A stretch of 64,000 bases of DNA from Pseudoips prasinana (Eukaryota > Arthropoda > Insecta > Lepidoptera > Nolidae). The position numbers were made by a program, and so were the translations under genes. The stretch is from NCBI GenBank assembly GCA_951640165.1, contig OX621244.1:14712001-14776000 (forward strand), given 5' to 3'. Under the pieces are notes generated by a model. The model searched no databases and was not told the origin of the DNA. It saw nothing but the letters and a program-made list of their open reading frames with translations. Positions 61,079 through 64,000 of the stretch are shown here, in pieces (position 1 is the first letter of the stretch; each line of letters opens with the position of its first letter).

Positions 61079-62743
61079 GTGGATGACATCTCGGTTGAGC
61101 AAATTAAACAACTCGGTCCAGTTGCTGTGTCATGGTTGCTCCAATTATACAATAACTGTCTGGAATCGGCCTCAGTCCCCCGTCTTTGGAGGAAATCAAA
61201 GGTAATAGCCATACCTAAGCCGGGCAAAGCAGCAGACGATCCCAAAAACTTTCGTCCAATATCTCTGCTTTGTCACACGTACAAGCTTTTTGAGAGATTG
61301 CTGCTGAACCGGCTTACATGCGTTATTGATCCAAAGCTCATCCAAGAACAAGCTGGTTTCAGACCTGTCAAGTCTTGTTGCAACCAGACCCTCAAACTCG
61401 TACAACACATTGAGGATGGGTTCGAAGCGGGAATGGTCACAGGCGCTGTGTTCGTGGACTTATCAGCCGCCTATGATACGGTGAATCTCAAGCGGCTGTT
61501 GTGGAAAGTGGAGTCCATGACCAATGATCATAAATTTGTGGGGATACTCCGGGAACTTCTCCACAACCGCCGATTTCGGGTTCATCTTATCACAGAAAAA
61601 AGTCGTTGGAGAGCGCAAAAAAATGGCCTTCCCCAGGGGAGCGTCCTAGCACCGCTACTCTTTAACATATACACCAACGACCAACCATCCAGCCCAAACA
61701 CGTCTCGTTTCCTATACGCGGATGACTTGGCACTCACCACCCAAGCCACCACATTTGAGAAGATTGAGGTTTATTTGACGGACGCTCTTAAGGACTTAGC
61801 CACTTACTACCGCGCTAACTCTCTTAAACCCAACCCGAGCAAAACCCATTCTTGCTTATTTCACCTGCGTAATAGAGAGGCGGGTCGCAAACTTGACATA
61901 GTTTGGGACGGGGTGTCTATCGAGCACAGCTGTTTCCCAAAATATCTTGGAGTTACTCTGGACAGATCACTCACATTTAGCCAAAACTGCAAGAATACCA
62001 AGCAGAAGGTGCACTCTCGCAACAGTCTCTTACGGCGACTTGTATCCTCTAAGTGGGGTGCTTCGCCTGACGTTGTGCGAACTTCTGGGCTGGCGCTATG
62101 TTTTTCCTGTGGCGAATTTGCGTGCCCAGTATGGAGTCGCTCAGCACATGCAAAGCTGGTGGATACAGCTTTGAATGAAACATGCCGGATAATCACTGGT
62201 TGCCTCAAACCGACCCCGGTGCAAATGTTGTATCCACTGGCAGGAATAGCGCCACCAGAAGTTCGTAGAACGGTGGCAAGCTGCAATGAAAGAGCCACAA
62301 TGGACAACGACACACGTCACCCTATGCATGGCAGTAACCTTGTGCCTCATAGGCTGAAAAGCCGCAAAAGTTTTTTAAGGTGTGTCCACCCACTTATTGG
62401 CGAACGGAGTCGTGAGAGGCTAAAGATATGGCGAGAAAGTGCTTCCTTACCCATCCCATTTGTTCCTCCGGCTGAAAATCTTCCACCTGGACACAATATT
62501 CCGTGGCCAACCTGGAAGTCCCTGAACAGGCTCCGGACTCAGGTTGGTCGAAGTAAGGAAAACCTGTACAGGTGGAGATTTATTGACGGGGATAGCCTAG
62601 GATGCAGGTGCGGTGCTACCCCCCAAACCATGGGACACTTGATCGCATGTCCTGCGTGCCCTAACACCTGCACGTTACAGGAACTAATGGACGCTACTGA
62701 CAACTCTAAACTCGTAGCTGAGTTCTGGGAATACTCAATCTAG
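61079..62743 (+). pseudogene. LINE ORF2 reverse transcriptase part
   Basis: 554 residues open (first codon GTG; it is a continuation, not an independent start). RT blocks in order: KVIAIPKPGK, NFRPISLLCHTYKLFERLL, FVDLSAAYDTVN (Asp), GLPQGSVLAPLLFNIYTND, FLYADDLALT (catalytic Asp pair), SLKPNPSKTH and FPKYLGVTLDRSL. A long C-terminal region ends in a Cys/His cluster, CRCGATPQTMGHLIACPAC, a putative nucleic-acid-binding zinc motif of such ORF2 proteins. No RNase H motif is seen. All catalytic residues are intact; together with the endonuclease frame only one base change prevents a complete ORF2. Confidence 0.9.
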
Positions 62744-62769
62744 ATTGGCATCGACACGCTAAGAAGAAG

Positions 62770-62950
62770 ACTTTAAAAAAGCGCTTGTAAATAGTCAGAA
62801 CATGTTTGTAGTAATATAGTTGTATACATTATTATTTCTAGTAACATAGATATTTAGGTACATATTGTATGAAAACATTTATAAAATTTATTTTATTATA
62901 GCAATGATATTTATTGTATTATAGCAATGATATGTAACTTAGGTTATATT
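62770..62950 (-). repeat. LINE-U 3' UTR, second part
   Basis: 'actttaaaaaagcgcttgta', 'agtcagaacatgtttgtagt', 'taggtacatattgtatgaaa', ending 'gcaatgatatttattgtatt' + 'atagcaatgatatg', with a small 18-bp duplication absent from 40848-41025. Confidence 0.75.
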
Positions 62951-62955
62951 TGTAA

Positions 62956-63276
62956 CTAGCTGTGCCCCGCGGTTTTACCCGCGTTAAACTTTATAAATTA
63001 TCACAGCTCCTCCCCCGTAGGTGATAGCGTGATAATATGTAGCCTATATGTTGGCCCGACTTCTTAGTAATATTCATGCAGAATTTGAAGTAAATCCATG
63101 CAGTACTTTTTGAGTTTAGCCCGGACATACATACAGACAAACAAACACACAGACAAAAATTCTAAAAACTATATTTTTGGCTTCGATATCGACTGTAGAT
63201 CACGCCCCAAGTATCCTTTTTAAAAAATATTCAATGTACAGTTTTGACTTTCCTACGATTTTATTATATGTATAGA
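62956..63276 (-). mobile_element. Helitron-1 (minus), tandem copy 1
   Basis: CTAG-ctgtgccccgcggtttta with intact hairpin to 'ttttattatatgtataga'. 321 bp; A before, T after. Very similar to the next copy. Confidence 0.85.
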
Positions 63277-63283
63277 TTTGTAA

Positions 63284-63607
63284 CTAGCTGTGCCCCGCGG
63301 TTTTACCCGCGTTAAACTTTATAAATCACCACAGCTCCTCCCCCGTAGGTGATAGCGTGATAATATGTAGCCTATGTGTTAACCCGACTTCTTAGTAATA
63401 TTCATGCAGAATTTGAAGTAAATCCATGCAGTACTTTTTGAGTTTAGCCCGGACATACATACAGACAAACAGATAAACAGACAAAAATTCTAAAAACTAT
63501 GTTTTGGGCTTCGATATCGATTGTAGATCACGCCCCAAGTATCTTTCTAAAAAATATTCAATGTACCTACAGTTTTGACTTTCCTACGATTTTATTATAT
63601 GTATAGA
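63284..63607 (-). mobile_element. Helitron-1 (minus), tandem copy 2
   Basis: Same ends, 324 bp. Separated from copy 1 by 'tttgtaa', which also precedes copy 1, so the repeated unit is 7 bp of flank plus the element. Confidence 0.85.
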
Positions 63608-64000
63608 TGATGACAAATATTCTTCTGCTATATAAGTATAAAAATAACCGAATAACCAATCAAAATCTGTCAGTATACTTACATCGTTCACCTTTAAACA
63701 TCACTTATGGATGTCAACAGGCTCAATGCAATGTCTCGTGTTGCTAAGCCTACCAGTTTGTAACGTAAGAACGTTGTCGACATCAAGTGTAAGGTAAATC
63801 CCTTGATTGACGAAATTTCGTCCCCTCGTGGAGGGTTAAGGAGATAGAGTAAAGGTGTCTTGTTTCAGACGACGTTATCTTTATGTGTAGGTTTTGTCGT
63901 TAAAAGTTGGAGTGCTTTTAGGGAAAATAAGACGGGTTAGTACAGTTTCAGGAGTCTGTTTTGTTGTAAATAAGCGTAAACAAAGTTTTACGCTGTTATA
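63608..64000. other. No gene recognised to the window end
   Basis: Mixed composition; 'gaaatttcgtcccctcgtgg' has no recognised meaning. No ORF or repeat was seen. Confidence 0.4.

Larger units (their letters stand above)
59683..62769 (+). mobile_element. Nearly intact I/Jockey-like LINE with 13-bp TSD
   Basis: 3087 bp flanked by 'actttaaaaaagc' (59670-59682 and 62770-62782). Contains the likely end of ORF1 (59688-59786, frame ending ..WAINELPTLIG then TAA), endonuclease and RT parts of ORF2, a 26-nt 3' UTR and a tail 'taagaagaag' instead of poly-A. 5'-truncated within ORF1. One base insertion separates endonuclease and RT frames. The short (AAG) tail and RT type fit the I/Jockey group; the exact clade is unsettled. 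Confidence 0.9.

Noticed and set aside
61861..62313. 150-codon minus-strand ORF
   Set aside because: Antisense shadow of the LINE RT frame.

Overview
The window reads as repeat-dense, AT-rich insect DNA, most probably lepidopteran. The support is the repeat content: several tRNA-derived SINE families, very many short Helitron-like elements ending in the hairpin plus CTAG terminus common in butterflies and moths, RTE, CR1/Jockey-like and I-like LINE pieces, a mariner, and a gypsy-type errantivirus with a baculovirus-F-like envelope gene. I found no confident host protein-coding gene, tRNA gene, rRNA gene or CRISPR array. The window looks like intergenic or long-intron sequence.

Layout. 1-13 kb: AT-rich DNA with SINE, RTE and LINE fragments, a nested Helitron cluster (8.1-8.8 kb) and a SINE inside a Helitron (10.9-11.3 kb). 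13.7-15.5 kb: a minus-strand LINE with a frameshifted reverse transcriptase (RT). 15.7-22.6 kb: a MITE, SINEs, a 64-bp tandem array, two twin-palindrome loci (17.1 and 21.7 kb) and four Helitrons. 22.6-33 kb: mostly sparse DNA with a degenerate LINE RT (28.5-29.1 kb), a SINE with a 17-G run at its 5' end, and a near-perfect hairpin. 33-43 kb: a mosaic of SINEs interrupted by other elements, a LINE 3' end with a zinc finger, and an AAGTCG array. 43.1-45.5 kb: an LTR-env-LTR errantivirus with no gag or pol. 45.6-58 kb: hairpins, a 5'-truncated RTE with a clear target-site duplication (TSD), and unplaced small ORFs. 58.3-62.8 kb: an apparently intact cecropia-type mariner and a nearly intact I/Jockey-like LINE, both inserted into one older LINE 3' UTR copy. 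62.9-63.6 kb: two tandem Helitrons.

The genes do not form a pathway; each belongs to a mobile element, and their nesting gives a relative chronology. Youngest-looking are the mariner (intact ORF, matching terminal inverted repeats (TIRs), TA duplication), the 59.7-62.8 kb LINE (13-bp TSD, a single frameshift) and the env-only provirus (LTRs differing at about four positions, CACG duplication). The most unusual observations are (1) the env-only provirus, whose structure is what reverse transcription of a spliced env mRNA would give, and (2) two twin-palindrome loci in which both hairpins of a pair carry the same loop sequence, as expected if both ends of a staggered break were copied back on themselves and then joined.

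Family names A-E for SINEs/repeats, Helitron-1/2, RTE-2, MITE-F and LINE-U are labels used only here.
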